Assembly: GCA_026929865.2 (NCBI GenBank)
Contig: CM049410.1
Location: forward strand, 29,480,001-29,544,000
Origin: Hyperoplus lanceolatus
Taxonomy: Eukaryota > Chordata > Actinopteri > Uranoscopiformes > Ammodytidae
Length of the DNA: 64,000 bases
Reading direction: 5' to 3'
Made by a program: the position numbers and the translations under genes
Shown here: piece after piece, positions 11,437 to 24,279 of the stretch
How positions within the stretch are numbered: the first letter of the stretch is position 1
Layout: every line of letters begins with the position of its first letter
The notes under the pieces: model-generated
The model's input: the letters and a program-made list of their open reading frames with translations, nothing else
What the model was told of the DNA's origin: nothing
The model's database searches: none

Positions 11437-11440
<4 letters not shown>
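10721..11440. other. No recognised gene
   Basis: AT-rich sequence with several overlapping short frames on the minus strand, none with recognisable residues or plausible splice sites. Confidence 0.35.

Positions 11441-11509
<69 letters not shown>
11439..11509. repeat. (GT)n microsatellite
   Basis: A pure GT tract of about 70 bases. Confidence 0.9.
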
Positions 11510-11514
<5 letters not shown>

Positions 11515-12640
11515 AACAATTAACACAACTAATAAGTTTAGTGCCAAATTCACAACAACAATGAAGACAGAGGCAAGCAAAACCTCATTCATATAATGAT
11601 AGAACGCCTGTTCCGTATGGGTGGAGTATTCCTTTAAGTAGCAGGGTAGTGCAATATCTGAACACTCATCTCCAGGTCAGCTTTCAAGGACTCTATCATG
11701 GACATTCTCACTGACACATGAAACTGCTTTCCCCCAAACACCTGTCTGCAGTCCCATTACTGTCTGTCCCACTCATGTTGCTTTTCTGTCTATTCCATGT
11801 GTGCTAGACATCTCTGCTGTTGTATGTGCTGTGCTGCTGTGTTGAATGTATGTTAGTAGAATTTGAAAGCAGATGGCTGTTGGAAAATATTGTACGCTGT
11901 AGACTTTTATCGGTGCTGAAAATGTGTGTTTGTATGCTGCTGTTTGTCTCTCAATGTGATCGCAGTTTTTGGGTGATCTGGGTGAGTGCTGTCTGTCCGT
12001 TTGACATTTAATTTTACCTTCAGCTTGTCACTTTGAAACCAATGTCAAAAGTGAGAAAATTTCAGTTTAACAAATTATGATGGAATGGAAAATATACAAA
12101 CCCAATTGCTTTAACATTTTTAAAATAACCTTCTGGCTAATTCTGGCACGTGTTACATTATTTTAATATGCTCAACATATCTGGAACTCCCAGAACATGT
12201 CACTTTTTATTGCCTTTTAAATGCAATTTCTTTTAACTTTTAACAATGTCCTATTGTTCGCTCCTTGTTTTCATTATCTATTTTTTTTAAATGTATTCTT
12301 ATGCTTAAATGGGGGCAGGACCTGATAACCCTTTGGCTTCTTCCGTCTCCCTTCGGACAACACAAAGTATGATGTATGAATATTTGCAAGAGAAAATTGT
12401 GTATTGTTTGGAATTGTCCGAAAGAATAATAAAAAAATAAATAAAGAATAATAATAATAAATAAATGCCCCTTTAAAGCACTTTCAATGGCCTTGTGCCT
12501 TGTGTCTGAATGGAGAAACACGCCCTGCCTACGAAAGATGGTCATACAAAACTGAACGTTCCTTCTTTTGCCACGTAGACGTGAAGTGAACCTATGGATG
12601 CTATCAGCCCTGCCTTGACTTTACATCATTTAAGACAGCC
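11515..12640. other. Intergenic; repeat remnant at 11525-11640
   Basis: 11580-11640 repeats the block seen at 1020-1095 (CAAAACCTCATTCAT and CCGTATGGGTGGAGTATTCC). The remainder, including poly-A/T rich 12200-12470, holds no gene that I can recognise. Confidence 0.4.
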
Positions 12641-12765
12641 ATAGAAGGAGAAGCTCTTTCTCTCTGTATGTCATCCCCCTCTCTGCCCCATTTCATCTCT
12701 GTCTCTCTGTCAAACAAAGCATGGACAAGTGCTAACAAATAATAAAAAAAAATAAAAAATACATT
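12640..12765 (+). repeat. SINE body and tail (head lost)
   Basis: CCCCCTCTCTGCCCCATTTC followed by ATCTCTGTCTCTCTGTC and an A-rich AATAAAAAAAAATAAA tail matches the body of the SINE at 2624 and 42030. The tRNA-like head is absent or too diverged. Confidence 0.6.
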
Positions 12766-12954
12766 GACTGCAAAAACTACCACGACTCAGACACCTACTG
12801 CCTGTTCTACTTCAATTACCATAACTAGGAATATCAATCATTTCACCATAAAAGGCGAATCTCTTTCTCTGTGCACCTCTGCCCGCCCCAGAAAGTATTG
12901 ATAACCATCCAGCCATTGAGGAGGTGTGGCCAAAAAAAACTCTTACAAGAGATG

Positions 12955-13051
12955 AGCTTTGGGACTCAGAGATCAGACGCTTCGACAGACCCAGCGACAA
13001 CCAGCATCCAACTCCCCTGAAGACCAACCAACCGGACCAACCAGATATCAG
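12955..13051 (+). other. Putative 5' exon A of the secreted EGF protein gene
   Basis: GAGATCAGACGCTTCGACAG through CAACCAGATATCAG is followed by the donor GTAAAC at 13052. The downstream segment 13590-13655 has the same design (GA-rich start, CCAACxxCC, ATATATCAG, GTAAAG), so the two look like duplicated exon units. The exon would be non-coding because the coding exon brings its own start. The transcription start is not determined. Confidence 0.45.
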
Positions 13052-13589
13052 GTAAACTCTTCAGTCTCCTGCTTAAGGTCTGTGTGTGTTAAGTCTTGGG
13101 GTGTGCGGTATGTCATTTTAGAATGCACTTTTCTACTTTTCTAGTGCGTTAAGAAAAGGGGCGTTTAATTTTTTATTCTTATTTTTTAATTTGTTTTATT
13201 TGTGCAAAATAAGTTTATAAATTGTTCCGTCATTGGCAAAATCCCCAAAAATATTTGAGATATAATTTTTTTTTCAACATCGAACACCACTATCTTCAGT
13301 CAGTTTTTTTCTTAAATTCTAAAGTTTAATTTATTTGTATAAAATAAGTTTACACATGTTTCCATTTTGCTGGCATATTGCTGTGTACTTGTCATTATAT
13401 TGAAATCGTTTTTTAATTTTAAATATCGTACATTTTTGTTATGGGCAAAATTCTAGAGATACTATTTTTTGTCAATATCGCAAACACTTATGTTGAGTCT
13501 GTTGCTGTTTTTCTATTTTACATTTTGCAGTAAACAGAAATATTAGAATAATTTGGCAAATCAATTTTTTTTCCCATTATTTATTTCAG

Positions 13590-13655
13590 AGACCAAGCAG
13601 ATTTTCAGACATCCAACGTCCGACTAGCCTGCAGACGAAACGAGCCATATATCAG
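13590..13655 (+). other. Putative 5' exon B of the secreted EGF protein gene
   Basis: The acceptor TTATTTCAG ends at 13589 and the donor GTAAAG begins at 13656. The exon and the 80 bases after it match exon A and its flank (AGGTCTGTGTGTGxTxAGTCT, GGGGTGTGCxxTxTGTC). Splicing from here to 15158 would remove a 1.5-kb intron that contains a MITE, a CA tract and a SINE remnant. Confidence 0.5.
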
Positions 13656-13839
13656 GTAAAGACTCTTTAGGTCTGTGTGTGCTCAGTCTAGGGGTGTGCA
13701 ATGTGTCGTTTTAAAATGTAATCCTCACTTTTTTACTGTTGTTTTTTTATAAATGGGATTTTAATTCATATTTTTCTTTATTCTTAATTTTCTTTTTGTT
13801 TTATTTGTAAAAAAATGTTATATTAAAATACAAACTGTA

Positions 13840-14110
13840 CACTTGTATGATAGAAGACAAGTTTAGTTGATTTAGGTAGGCGCTTTAGAAGTTGAGATTT
13901 TTGGTTCAGAGTATTGACAAAAACTAATGTTGAGATAATAGCTATTAAAGGTGGTTGTACAGCAGAAATATACAGATGCAAACAGACAAGGTTTAGTCAA
14001 ATAAACACCTGAATGTACATTTTGGACCTTTTGATTTGTACTAGTATGAAAGAAGACATGTTATGGAAGATAAATAGACAAAAATCTAGGAATTGACCAG
14101 TGCTTGAAAA
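13840..14110 (-). repeat. Dispersed repeat, copy 1 of 3
   Basis: Reverse-complement match to 26500-26760 and 44680-44925; shared words include CATAACATGTCTTCTTTC and TTTATTTGACTAAACCTTG. The copy ends where the TTAA-type MITE at 14142 begins. Confidence 0.7.
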
Positions 14111-14141
14111 AAAACAATGTTTTTGCCTTAAGTGTCATGAC

Positions 14142-14896
<755 letters not shown>

Positions 14897-14907
14897 TTGT
14901 TGTCTAT

Positions 14908-14991
14908 GTGTCTGTGTGTGTGTGTGTGTGTGTGTATGTGCACGCGCCTGTGTGTGTGTCTGCATGTCTGTGTGTGTGTGTGTGTGTGTGT
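14908..14991. repeat. Imperfect GT repeat
   Basis: GT-rich tract with interruptions such as CACGCGCC and CTGCATGTC. Confidence 0.75.
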
Positions 14992-15019
14992 TCACTATAA
15001 ACCTGTTCAGTTATTAGAC

Positions 15020-15148
15020 TTATTGAGGTTGGCTGTGGTGAAGTGTGTAGGGCGGTTTGGTCGTCCACTGGGTTACAGGGTCGGTGGTTGGATCCCCCGT
15101 CTCCCCGCCACATGTCCAAGTGACACTGAACCCTAAATGTCCCATGTG
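15020..15148 (+). repeat. tRNA-derived SINE head
   Basis: TGGTGAAGTGTGTAGGG (A-box region), GGTTGGATCCC (B-box region) and CCGTCTCCCCGCCACATG match, in the plus sense, the complement of the SINEs at 48990-49141 and 54960-55080. The copy ends just before the splice acceptor of the following gene. Confidence 0.65.
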
Positions 15149-15157
15149 TGTTTACAG

Positions 15158-16719
15158 TCATGGCGCGTCCAGGCCGGCTGTTCCTCCTGTTCATGTTCTC
15201 CTCCCTCCTCTTCTCCATTCTGATCGACGCTGCCCCAAAGAAAACAACGGATGAAGTCACTCCCAAGAAAGTGAACCATCAGAAATTCAAAGAAGGGCTC
15301 AAAAAGGGTGGCAAGTTTGTCCTTGACTCAATCGAAAAGATCTCAACTGCAGTTACCCCTTTCCTTGGCCTGATACCAGTTTGGGGGTCCCTGATAAGTG
15401 CAGTGGCCGGGTCTGCAATGATGGGTGTGGCGATGATAAACCAAAACGATAATCTTGTGTTAGATGCTCTCAATTTAGAATTTCAAAATCTTAATAATAA
15501 GATCGACAAATACCACGTGGAACAGACATGGAACAGCTGGGCAAGCGGTGCTTACTACAAGCCTGAGCTAAATATAGATTTAGGCTGGACTAAGTATCAG
15601 ACACTAGTGAAAAGTCTTACTGAAGCAAAAACCGATGATCAGAAAGAGAGGCACATAAAAGATTTCATTAAATCCTACTTAGAGTACGAGCCTGCCGCCA
15701 GGACATTGCATGTGTTGTTGAAAAAAAAAGGAAGATCCTTCATGTATGACTTGGGACAACTGTTGGCAGAACACGTAAAATGTCATGAAAAGGATGTAAG
15801 AGATTACACCGTGTTTATTAGCAAGCTAATCTACAAGGCCAACACCATGAATCAAGTCTACTATAACCTCAAGAATATAACTTCTCCAGCCAGGGTTGAC
15901 GAGCAAGCAGACAACGCGTACCATGCTGCATTAGCCATGTTCCAAACCCACAAGGAATGTATCGCTCGCAGTCTTGAATATGTTATAAAGAACGTGGAGG
16001 GGATGATTGATAAAAAAATAAAGCGTGATGATATGGCAAAGAAAGTCAGGGAGTTCTTAGAGGAGACTTACGACAGATATGACTGGATGGTTGTTGCATT
16101 CTTATCCGAAAAATCAGAGCAATTCATTCCAACAATGAACAAACACGTCTTGGCGGGATTTACTGAGGTGAAAAAAGGTGGCGTAACTGTAGCCGTGACC
16201 AGACAGGTGAAGGGGACGCACACAAAGGCAGGGACGATTAAACGATCCATCGATAGCTGCTTTGCTAAGTCCACTCCTCTGTGTTTTAAGGTTGCAAAAG
16301 AACTTGATGAGTGTCAAGTGTCTTACACAGCAGTGCATGCCTACATTAAGAAAGAAGCTCATGACAGCCACGGTGCAAAGGAAGCTCCATTCGAAGTGAT
16401 GGCTGAACCTGACGATAATAAAACACCGTACGTCTACACCGGGAAGTGCAACAAATCTCCAGGTGTGAAAGGTGGAAAGTTTGTTGTCCTGATACAAAGT
16501 GACGAAGAGCTGTTGTCAAAAAATCCCTGCGCCAAGATGAAATGTGGCGGTCCCAAAAAAGGCAAATGTGTTCAGGTGGAAAAGATGCATGTGGCGCTGT
16601 GTGAGTGCAAGACTCCGTTCTACGGTCCCGAATGTGAGGAGACTTTAGACGATTACAAGAAAGAATTGGAGGCCGGGATGCCCCAAGAGGGAGGGGGTAA
16701 ACGCAGGGCCAGCATCTGA
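15158..16719 (+). CDS. Secreted EGF-module protein, resembling fish 'SE-cephalotoxin-like' proteins
   Basis: The exon begins after the acceptor TGTTTACAG; the ATG at 15160 gives 519 residues in a single coding exon. Residues 1-24 form a clear signal peptide (basic start, long Leu/Phe core, end at IDA/APKK). Residues 62-92 are a Gly/Ala-rich hydrophobic stretch, as in the pore-like N-terminus of the rapunzel/cephalotoxin-like group. The middle is a mostly alpha-helical, Lys/Glu-rich body with scattered cysteines. Residues 457-492 hold six cysteines in EGF order, with a final YGPEC motif. From memory, this layout matches proteins annotated in fish as SE-cephalotoxin-like, named after a salivary protein of a cuttlefish; the fish role is unknown and venom function should not be assumed. 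No frameshift or stop is seen. Upstream non-coding exons are proposed at 12955 and 13590. Family name moderately sure, secretion likely. Confidence 0.65.
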
Positions 16720-18670
16720 AGAGTAGCTTTACTTGTTAAGGAAAGATTGAAGATATAATGCGTACCTTTTTCATTTAATTGAATTTTGATTACATTCAAG
16801 CCATAGCCAAACTAGTTGAAACAAAATTGATCAAGCCCATCAGCTCCACAAAACTCTCTATATTTCTCATTATAGTAGTGTTCCCAAGAAGAGCCCAAGA
16901 AATATTTCAGTTGTTGTTTCTACTGCTAAGAAACACCAGAACATACAGCAGAAGGTATCAAATCCATGCTCCATCACTGAAGGCTTTACCTCATGTAGAT
17001 GCACCAACAATGCTGTTGTAATAACCCAGAATTTCTCATGGGGGCGACAGAAGTTACGCACTATACCTTTAAAAATCCCTACATAGGTTTAATTCTTCTC
17101 TTTAACCCCTTCAATATTTATTTTAAATGCGAAATTAAAGATTTGCAATAGATCAATGCACATACAGGGGCATCTAAAATATATATAAATATCATGCAAA
17201 GTTTTTTAAAAGTAATTTCAAGCCTTTCTTTTGTTTGAATTTTGATTATTACAACATACAGATCACTAAAAAATCCAGTATTTGAATGTTTTAGAATATT
17301 ACATAAAACCAGGGGTGATTTTAGCCGTTTTAGCCCCTTTTTTACAGCAAACACACAGTATAGACAGTAGCGGATCATGGGGAGATATTTACTAATTAAA
17401 AAAGAAAAAGTGATTAACAACAAACATTCTCCAGAATCGCTGATTCCAAACTCATAGAAGTTGAAAAATTCAACATCTAAAAATATAAGTTTCCAACATA
17501 AGACGAATCAATAAAAAGATTACGAATACAGAAATGTCATCCTTCTGGAAAGTATATTAATTCATTTATTTAATTATTTAATTTTATATTCATTTATGCA
17601 CTCAATAGTCGGTTGAATAACTGCATCAATGTGGACAGACAAGGACAAGGAGCTGTAATCCATGATCATCAAAAAAGAAAAAAAAAGGCTTGAAATATTC
17701 CATTATTATGTCTTTAAAATGTATAAAAGTTTCCATTTTTATCTTATTTATTGAGAATGAATGAACCACTTTAAAATTAAAATAATAATAAAGAAAATTC
17801 AATATAAGACAAACTAGCCCTGTTCGAAATTGATCATTTGAAAAAAAAAAGAAAAATTACATAAGAAATGTTTTACTTTTCCATGATATTTTTATGTTCC
17901 GAGATGTACCTGTATAATTGAAATCAAACTTGTTCTGAAAGCATGTAGTAACAAACATTTGATAGTACTCCTAAAATTCTTGCACAATGGGAATATTGGA
18001 CCTAGGACAAATCAACGGATTGCCATTTTTCCTGTTAAATTTTGTCCTAAAGGTCAAATTTAAAACTTCTGTGGGACGGTTTTAGATGATAAAGTGAAGA
18101 AACCTGAAGTGTGACCAACACCTGAAATATATGTGCAAAAGATTTGTTAAAATGTTTCAAAACACAAAAATTAAAGTGACATTTGATCTGAAGTTATTCA
18201 AAAGTGTTAAGTGTGATCTGTTGTTTGAGTTTGAACCTGTGAGATTCCGGTTGCTAAAAATAAGCCCATTATTGAAATTTAGAGGTTAACCCTTCACATT
18301 GGGTACTCCATTGTCTTTAATATCCACAAATCCAATTATAATTATTATTTTTTTATTCCAGGGCGACAACCTAAAAATTCCAATCTACCTTCAATAAATA
18401 AAGAATAAGAAAAACGTTGATATTTTTGTTAATTGTTTTTTTAAATTAAGTTAATTTCCTTTTTTCATACAAATAAATAAATAATGATATGAAATTTAAA
18501 GCAACAGGCACCTGACATGGTACCTTCTAAAAAAAAATCAAAAAGGTCTACTTTGTTTTATTCAGCACGCTTAGCAATGTACAAACGTTTATAAGATGTA
18601 AATATTCTTTCTTCAAGACATTGCAACTGAATCACATCTTTACATTACATTTTCCTTTCACAGCTTTAGC
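16720..18670. other. 3' flank and intergenic, no recognised gene
   Basis: AT-rich sequence. A possible poly(A) signal lies near 17510 (AATAAAAAG), about 790 bases after the stop of the secreted gene. Nothing else could be supported. Confidence 0.35.
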
Positions 18671-18679
18671 TTTAGTGTG

Positions 18680-18781
<102 letters not shown>

Positions 18782-19122
18782 CACCTAAACACACACAGTG
18801 GCTTCTGTCCTCTGAACATCAGCACAAATTTCGTCCTCTTCACTGGCGGAGTACAACCATAATGTAGCAATATGTAACATTTCTGTTTGGTTCGTTTTGG
18901 CGCCAACTAAAGGTATCTGAGTGCAACTGCGCTGTAGTACAACGTGCATTTGTCACACTCACAATTCAAACATAAAATAAAAACTAGATAACTAACCGCT
19001 TAAGCAATAAGCAAATGTAAAAGATTGGTGGACACGGTGTTTTAAATCTTTTGTCTCTGCTGGGATTATGGAATAAAGTAAACAACTAGAAATAAATGCT
19101 GTAAATTACAACTGGAAGTCTG

Positions 19123-19279
<157 letters not shown>

Positions 19280-19289
19280 GTTGAATCCA

Positions 19290-21489
19290 TTAACCAAAGA
19301 CAGCTTGGAAGGCTCTGAACAGGCCGGGGTCTCTGATGACGAACAGATTATGTGGATAAGTCATCCCAGTGTTGTCCACAGCGTAGGCATACTGCCCCCT
19401 CAGGTGTGCCTCATTCAGAGACAGTCTAGCAGATCCTTTACCCAGACAGGCAGCCAGATGAACCGTGGCCCTAAACCTGGAGAAAAACAGCACAACGCCC
19501 AAGGCCAGAGTGACCAGGAAGAAGGGGACCTCTATGGAGAACGGGAGGACGAACGGAATGACGATGCGGTTCTTTGAAGGTTGACCGTACTCGTTGGTCA
19601 GAGTAATGTAGTCGTTCCACGCTCCATCCACTGGTTTCCTCAAAGGGCTCACGGTGATATGTGGGATCCAGTTTCCTCCAGCTCTCTTCATTGAGTTCCA
19701 GTCGTTAGGCAGATTAGCGGGCTGATGTTGCCAGTCGGGAATTGGACAATATTCTCTCTCTGTACAGAAGAAGCCTCTGTACTGAGGCTGTATGCGTCCT
19801 GATGCGATGCCATACGCTACACAGCCATCGATAGCGCTGTTCCAGGGAGAGTACATGAGCACATCCTTGATGGTGGGCAGAGGCAGGAGGCAGCTGGCCG
19901 GGATCATGAGCTCGTTAATCGCTCCGTGTGCCACAAAGATGATGTGGATGTTTTCCTCAAAGTCTTTCTCGTCTTTATCGATCTTTGTTTCCAGCGAATC
20001 AAACAGGTCGATGAGTCCGAACAGAGTTTCCCACTGCACATTCTGATTCAGCCATTCCACGACTTCTCTGCTCTGACAGTATTGGGTTATAAACTCCTTC
20101 AGTTGCTGTTTTTCCCCAGGGCTCCTGTTGCGTGCTTCGATGCATCGCTTCACTTTTGCTAAAGTCTCAAAGGTTTTCCTATGTGAGGAATTGGGAGGAA
20201 AAAACACATCAGTCATATGTTTGCAACAATTTTAAAATAATGTCTGACCACAAACTGTTTGCAATGCTCATTGAGGTAAAACAAAAATGTCCAGCAAATA
20301 GTTTTTACTGAAAGAAGATTTTCTTAAAACAATTGGGATTTAATGGATGATGACAGAACAATGTGCAATCAAATCGATATATATTATCTAAGAAATGTGT
20401 TGATGATACAGATGGATATAAAACGGATTCTTCTGCAGAACTTACTTGATGTCATTCAACTGTTTCCTCAGTGTCTCTGTGATCTTTTCGATGGCTTTGG
20501 CCGTGTCTCTCAGTGATTGGCTGGCTTCAGTCACGTTATTATTCTTGATGAGATCTTTCCAGTTATCAATCGCGTCGGGGAGTGAAAACGCCAGCCCAAC
20601 GGCTCCGCCCACAGCCTGAGGATGAAGGATCAATAATCACTTTCAATACGATCAGACTTGAGTAAAATACAAATTCAAAACTATAAATAGTGATCTGTAG
20701 TTGTAAGGATCATTTTGTAATTACAGCGATTTCCTTATAGAATCTTACCATGGCACCTCCTTTAAGGACTGTTTTAAATCCAGTTGAAGAGATCGTTTTG
20801 ATGAGCTGTTCAGCTCCTTTGGCAAACAAAAACTTATACTGTTTCCCACTGCCTTTAAATGTGAAAAATGCTAAAATACCGGCAATCACAACTATGAGTT
20901 CCGGCTTAAAGAGGCTATTGTTGCGCCCCATGTTTCCCAGTCCTCCACCACCAAAAAGCTGCGGCTCGTCATCAAACATGCGGAAGTTGATCTTCCCCTT
21001 CAGCCCGCTGCGTCTGGCCATCGCGCCCAGAACTTCTGTCATGACGTGCCGGTCCAGTTCATCTGGGTCTGCGCCGGAACCCGCCTTCCTCCTCTCCTCC
21101 TTCAGCTGCTCAAACGACCTCTCGATTCTCTTCGCGATCTTGTTGCTCTTTTCTTCTACCTCCTCTGCTTCTTTCAAGGTGCTGCTGGATGAAAAGTGCT
21201 CGGTGAGTTTAGAAACCACCGTCGCAGTGAGACCTACGCCTGTATACGCTGCCCCCAAACCCGCTAATAAAGGAGCAGCTGCCCCGCCGGTGAATAAAGT
21301 GGCCACGCCGGCACCGATCAGACAAGCACCTCCAATCACAGACACTGAGTTGCCGATACATTCCCCTGCGTTGCATTTCTCCCGGAGAGACTCGAGCTCC
21401 CGGGCGAGTTCCACCAGCCGCTCTGCACAGCTCTCCCTCTGGTCCATCCAGGAGAACATCAACTCCAGCAGGAGGTCAGCCGTGGCCAT
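19290..21489 (-). CDS. ApoL-like protein with extra C-terminal domain, 599 residues, three coding exons
   Basis: Coding exons are 21489-20749 (247 codons), 20615-20446 and 20178-19290. All junctions are GT/AG, phases agree, and the total is 600 codons with the stop. Residues 1-42 form a coiled start like the plus-strand ApoL copies ([14 protein letters not shown]). Residues 43-92 are a Gly/Ala-rich helical hairpin typical of ApoL. A basic coil follows at about 100-135, and a further hydrophobic segment at about 200-216. Exons 1-2 thus look like a complete ApoL-like unit. Exon 3 is different: a soluble domain with an FVAHG motif near residue 387, then PWNSxIDG, a Trp/Pro-rich loop, and a strong transmembrane stretch at about 505-535 before a short basic tail. 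I do not recognise this domain with certainty; the His-Gly motif after a beta-type strand vaguely recalls Stv-type adhesin or peptidase-like folds. Probably a membrane protein of immune cells; role not shown. Confidence 0.75.
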
Positions 21490-22810
21490 GGTGAAGGTCT
21501 GCGTCCTCTACAGTGAGCTCTGAAACAAGAAAGACTTTGAGTTATTTGATGCCACAAATCCATCTCCAAGTTCAGTTTCTATTTCTACTGTCAATAATGA
21601 AATCATTCTGGATTCACAATCTGGGATCAGCTCTGAAACAAGAAGGACAATTGAAATATCTGATGCGACAGATTAATCTCCGTCACACGAGACTTTGAGT
21701 GAAATTTAAATTTCTAATGTCACTTAAAGATTTGAATAGTTTAAATATTTCCGGGGAAACCTCAAGCACAGTGTGACTCGATTGAGTTTTTTGTAAAAAA
21801 AAAACTCTGGGCCTAGAGTGAATGCTCCCTAAACAACGTCACAGACTATAAAAGGACAATGCATTGTGCTGAGGAAGCGTCTGCATTCACAATTTCTATT
21901 CACATTTTAAAACCCCTGTAAACATAAATCCACAAAATCCTTATTAATATGTAACTTGGGGAGATAGTTATAAAAGCAATGAAAAGAAAAACCTGAAAAT
22001 AGTCAGGTATAATTATCAATCCAAATTAAAGATATTGTCATGTAAGTTTGATAAACTTTACAGATATTTGGTTGAAATTAGACGGGCTATGCTCTGGTTC
22101 TTATGACACAATAAGTATTTTGAACCAAACACGGCAGTTCTCTGTCCTAACGTTCTATACAAACTGACTGATGCCATGGAGACTGTTTGATACAGCCACT
22201 CCCACACAGTCCTGTCAAACGGTCCAGACAGTAAAAAAGGAAAGGGGGGAGGGAAAGGGGAGGGGGAGAGAGAGGGGGAGGGGGGGGGGGGCACTAACCA
22301 CTACACCACAAGCGACCATAATGCTAAACTGTTTTTAATATGTCGCCTTAAGAACAGTCAAGCACCTTTCTCTATATCCGGATGTTTATGAGCCGAGTCT
22401 GGGTGTGACTACAAAGTAAACTTCCTCAGACACACTTGTACTTTAGCCTGTTGGTCTGCAGGAAGGACTTACATAACAGACTGAGACTTACATAGATCTG
22501 ATTATTGTCTGAAGAGCAAAGCTACAAACTAAAAGATCAAATGTGTTTATATTACTGAGTTTAATAAGTAAAAAAAGCCACAAATTTAACCACAGAAAAA
22601 ACACATTTTATATGTCTGCCCTTTAAAGCCGAGCACATGAAATAATGAAGCAGAAATACAAAGTGTTCATTAGACATTTCTAACAAAATACAAAAGAAAA
22701 GTAAATCTACATTTCTGATGTCTTGTTGTATCCTATATGATACATGTACCTTATTTTTAATCATATGGTTGAAAGATAAAAACTTAAAATCAGTGTGAAC
22801 AGAATCTTAC

Positions 22811-22960
22811 CTGTTGGTGAAAGATGGCTGAATACAGTTTGTAGAGAATCTGCAGCTGAACACTCGTCCTGTTGAGTTTAAATGAAGTAAATTCTCTCCC
22901 TGCTTCTTCCTCTCTGTCTGTCTGCCCGACTGCTGAACTGCTGAACTGTTGAACTTTCTT
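22811..22960 (-). other. 5' non-coding exon of the ApoL-fusion gene
   Basis: On the minus strand this segment ends TCTTTCACCAACAG with donor GTAAGATTC, almost identical to the first exons at 1225 and 6301. The coding exon has a short leader (ending ACCTTCACCATGG) after an acceptor. Left border approximate; transcription start not visible. The intron would be about 1.3 kb. Confidence 0.55.
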
Positions 22961-23110
22961 CTTCTATGAACTATTTCCTGCAGCTCAGTTTCTCTCAGTC
23001 ATGTGACTTCTTGGAAATCTGCAGCTGCACAGACTGTGATTTACTGATGTATAGAAATACCAATAGTGACATCTAGTGGATGATATGTGTCACTGCGTGT
23101 GGTATGAGTC
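22961..23110 (-). promoter_or_regulatory. Likely promoter region of the ApoL-fusion gene
   Basis: The block immediately upstream of the first exon (minus strand: GTCACATGACTGAGAGAAAC and CAGCTGCAGGAAA) recurs near 25540, 25880, 39365 and partly 40060. The plus-strand ApoL-like copy 1 also has GTCACATGAC just before its first exon (about 1130). Conserved E-box-like CACATG/CACGTG and GAGAAACTGAG suggest a shared control block; no binding data are available here. Confidence 0.4.
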
Positions 23111-23111
23111 C

Positions 23112-23290
23112 GGATCTTTTACATACTATCTATGGTCCCTGATACTGTCCCTAGAACAGAAGAGTTTTAGTTTTAATACACCCTAAAGAACAGAAGAGTT
23201 TTAGTCTTTTTCCTACACTACATACTAAAGTACAGAAGAGTTTTATTCTTTTTACTACACTACATACTAAAGAACAGAAGAGTTGTAGGG
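23112..23290. repeat. Short tandem repeat, about 60-bp unit
   Basis: Three units contain AACAGAAGAGTTTTAG and CTACACTACATACTAAAG. Confidence 0.7.
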
Positions 23291-23944
23291 CCACAGACAG
23301 GAGAGAAGGAAAAAAAATCAGATAAGGAAGATTGTTTTTTCATTATGTTGAGAAATGTCAAGAATAAAGAGGAATAATCCAGAATGCTATTGAAGTTACT
23401 GCAACATTTATGTATTTTCAGCATACTACAATTGACGTGCATGTATTGGGACATCCTAAAAAATTTTCTGGCATACTAAATAGTAGGGAAGTATGGGGAT
23501 TGGAACGCAGCGTGTGTGTGGTATTAGTATTTGACTGTGTTTGCGTTACACATAGAATTGTATTTGATTAATTCAGAGTTTGTCAGTGTTGTTAAACTCA
23601 CAGGGGACAGCAAGGCCATTTAGTTCATATGGGGGAGGGGCAAAATCTGTCTGGGGTTGTCCATACAACCTAATCTATACTATATGTGTTAGATTAACTT
23701 TTCATACTTTTTTTAAAATATTGTAGTGAGAAAAACAAGCAAACAGTGATATGTTGTATAGCATCAGGTTTATTTTCAATCAATAAAGCAAGGATCTCCG
23801 CGGAGAGGGCACTAATACAATCACAGGGAATGCGATTGCAAGAGTGACCAATTCTTCCTTAAAACGTCATGTATTTAAAGGACTTTTGCTCCCCAGGGGG
23901 GGAGGCGTCTAACAATAGTTCGGAGGACAGACAGGCTGAGAGGC

Positions 23945-24060
23945 AGACAGTTCTAATGTACATAACTTAACCATAGGAGGAGTTTGGGCATAGGACAAAA
24001 ACAGCTCTAATGTACATAACTTAACCATAGGAGGAGTTTGGGCATAGGACAAAGACAGCA
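23945..24060. repeat. Tandem 54-bp duplication
   Basis: CTAATGTACATAACTTAACC through GGGCATAGGACAAA occurs twice in succession with one or two differences, so it is recent. Confidence 0.85.
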
Positions 24061-24279
24061 GACAGAGTAATTGTGAACATAGGCGTGGCTGTCTGAGTGG
24101 TCTGTTGGGTATCTACATTTCAGTTTACAGAGTTTACAAACAGCATGCAATATATTCAATTACACTTATAAGTCTATATAAGACAATGGTTAAGTAAGCT
24201 TTCCAATATCTGAGTCCAGAGATACATCATATGCAATATTTCCTGCTACAATATCAAGGCTTTTTTGCTTTTTTTGTTG

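Noticed and set aside
15148-15159. Upstream GTG start adding four residues to the secreted EGF protein
   Set aside because: The four codons overlap the splice acceptor TTTACAG, and vertebrate genes rarely start at GTG; ATG at 15160 gives a clean signal peptide.
16114-16497. 127-codon minus-strand frame in the secreted EGF gene
   Set aside because: Antisense shadow; the plus strand carries the signal peptide, EGF cysteines and uninterrupted frame.
20750-21523. 257-codon plus-strand frame
   Set aside because: It is the antisense shadow of the first coding exon of the ApoL-fusion gene, which has family features and matching splice sites.
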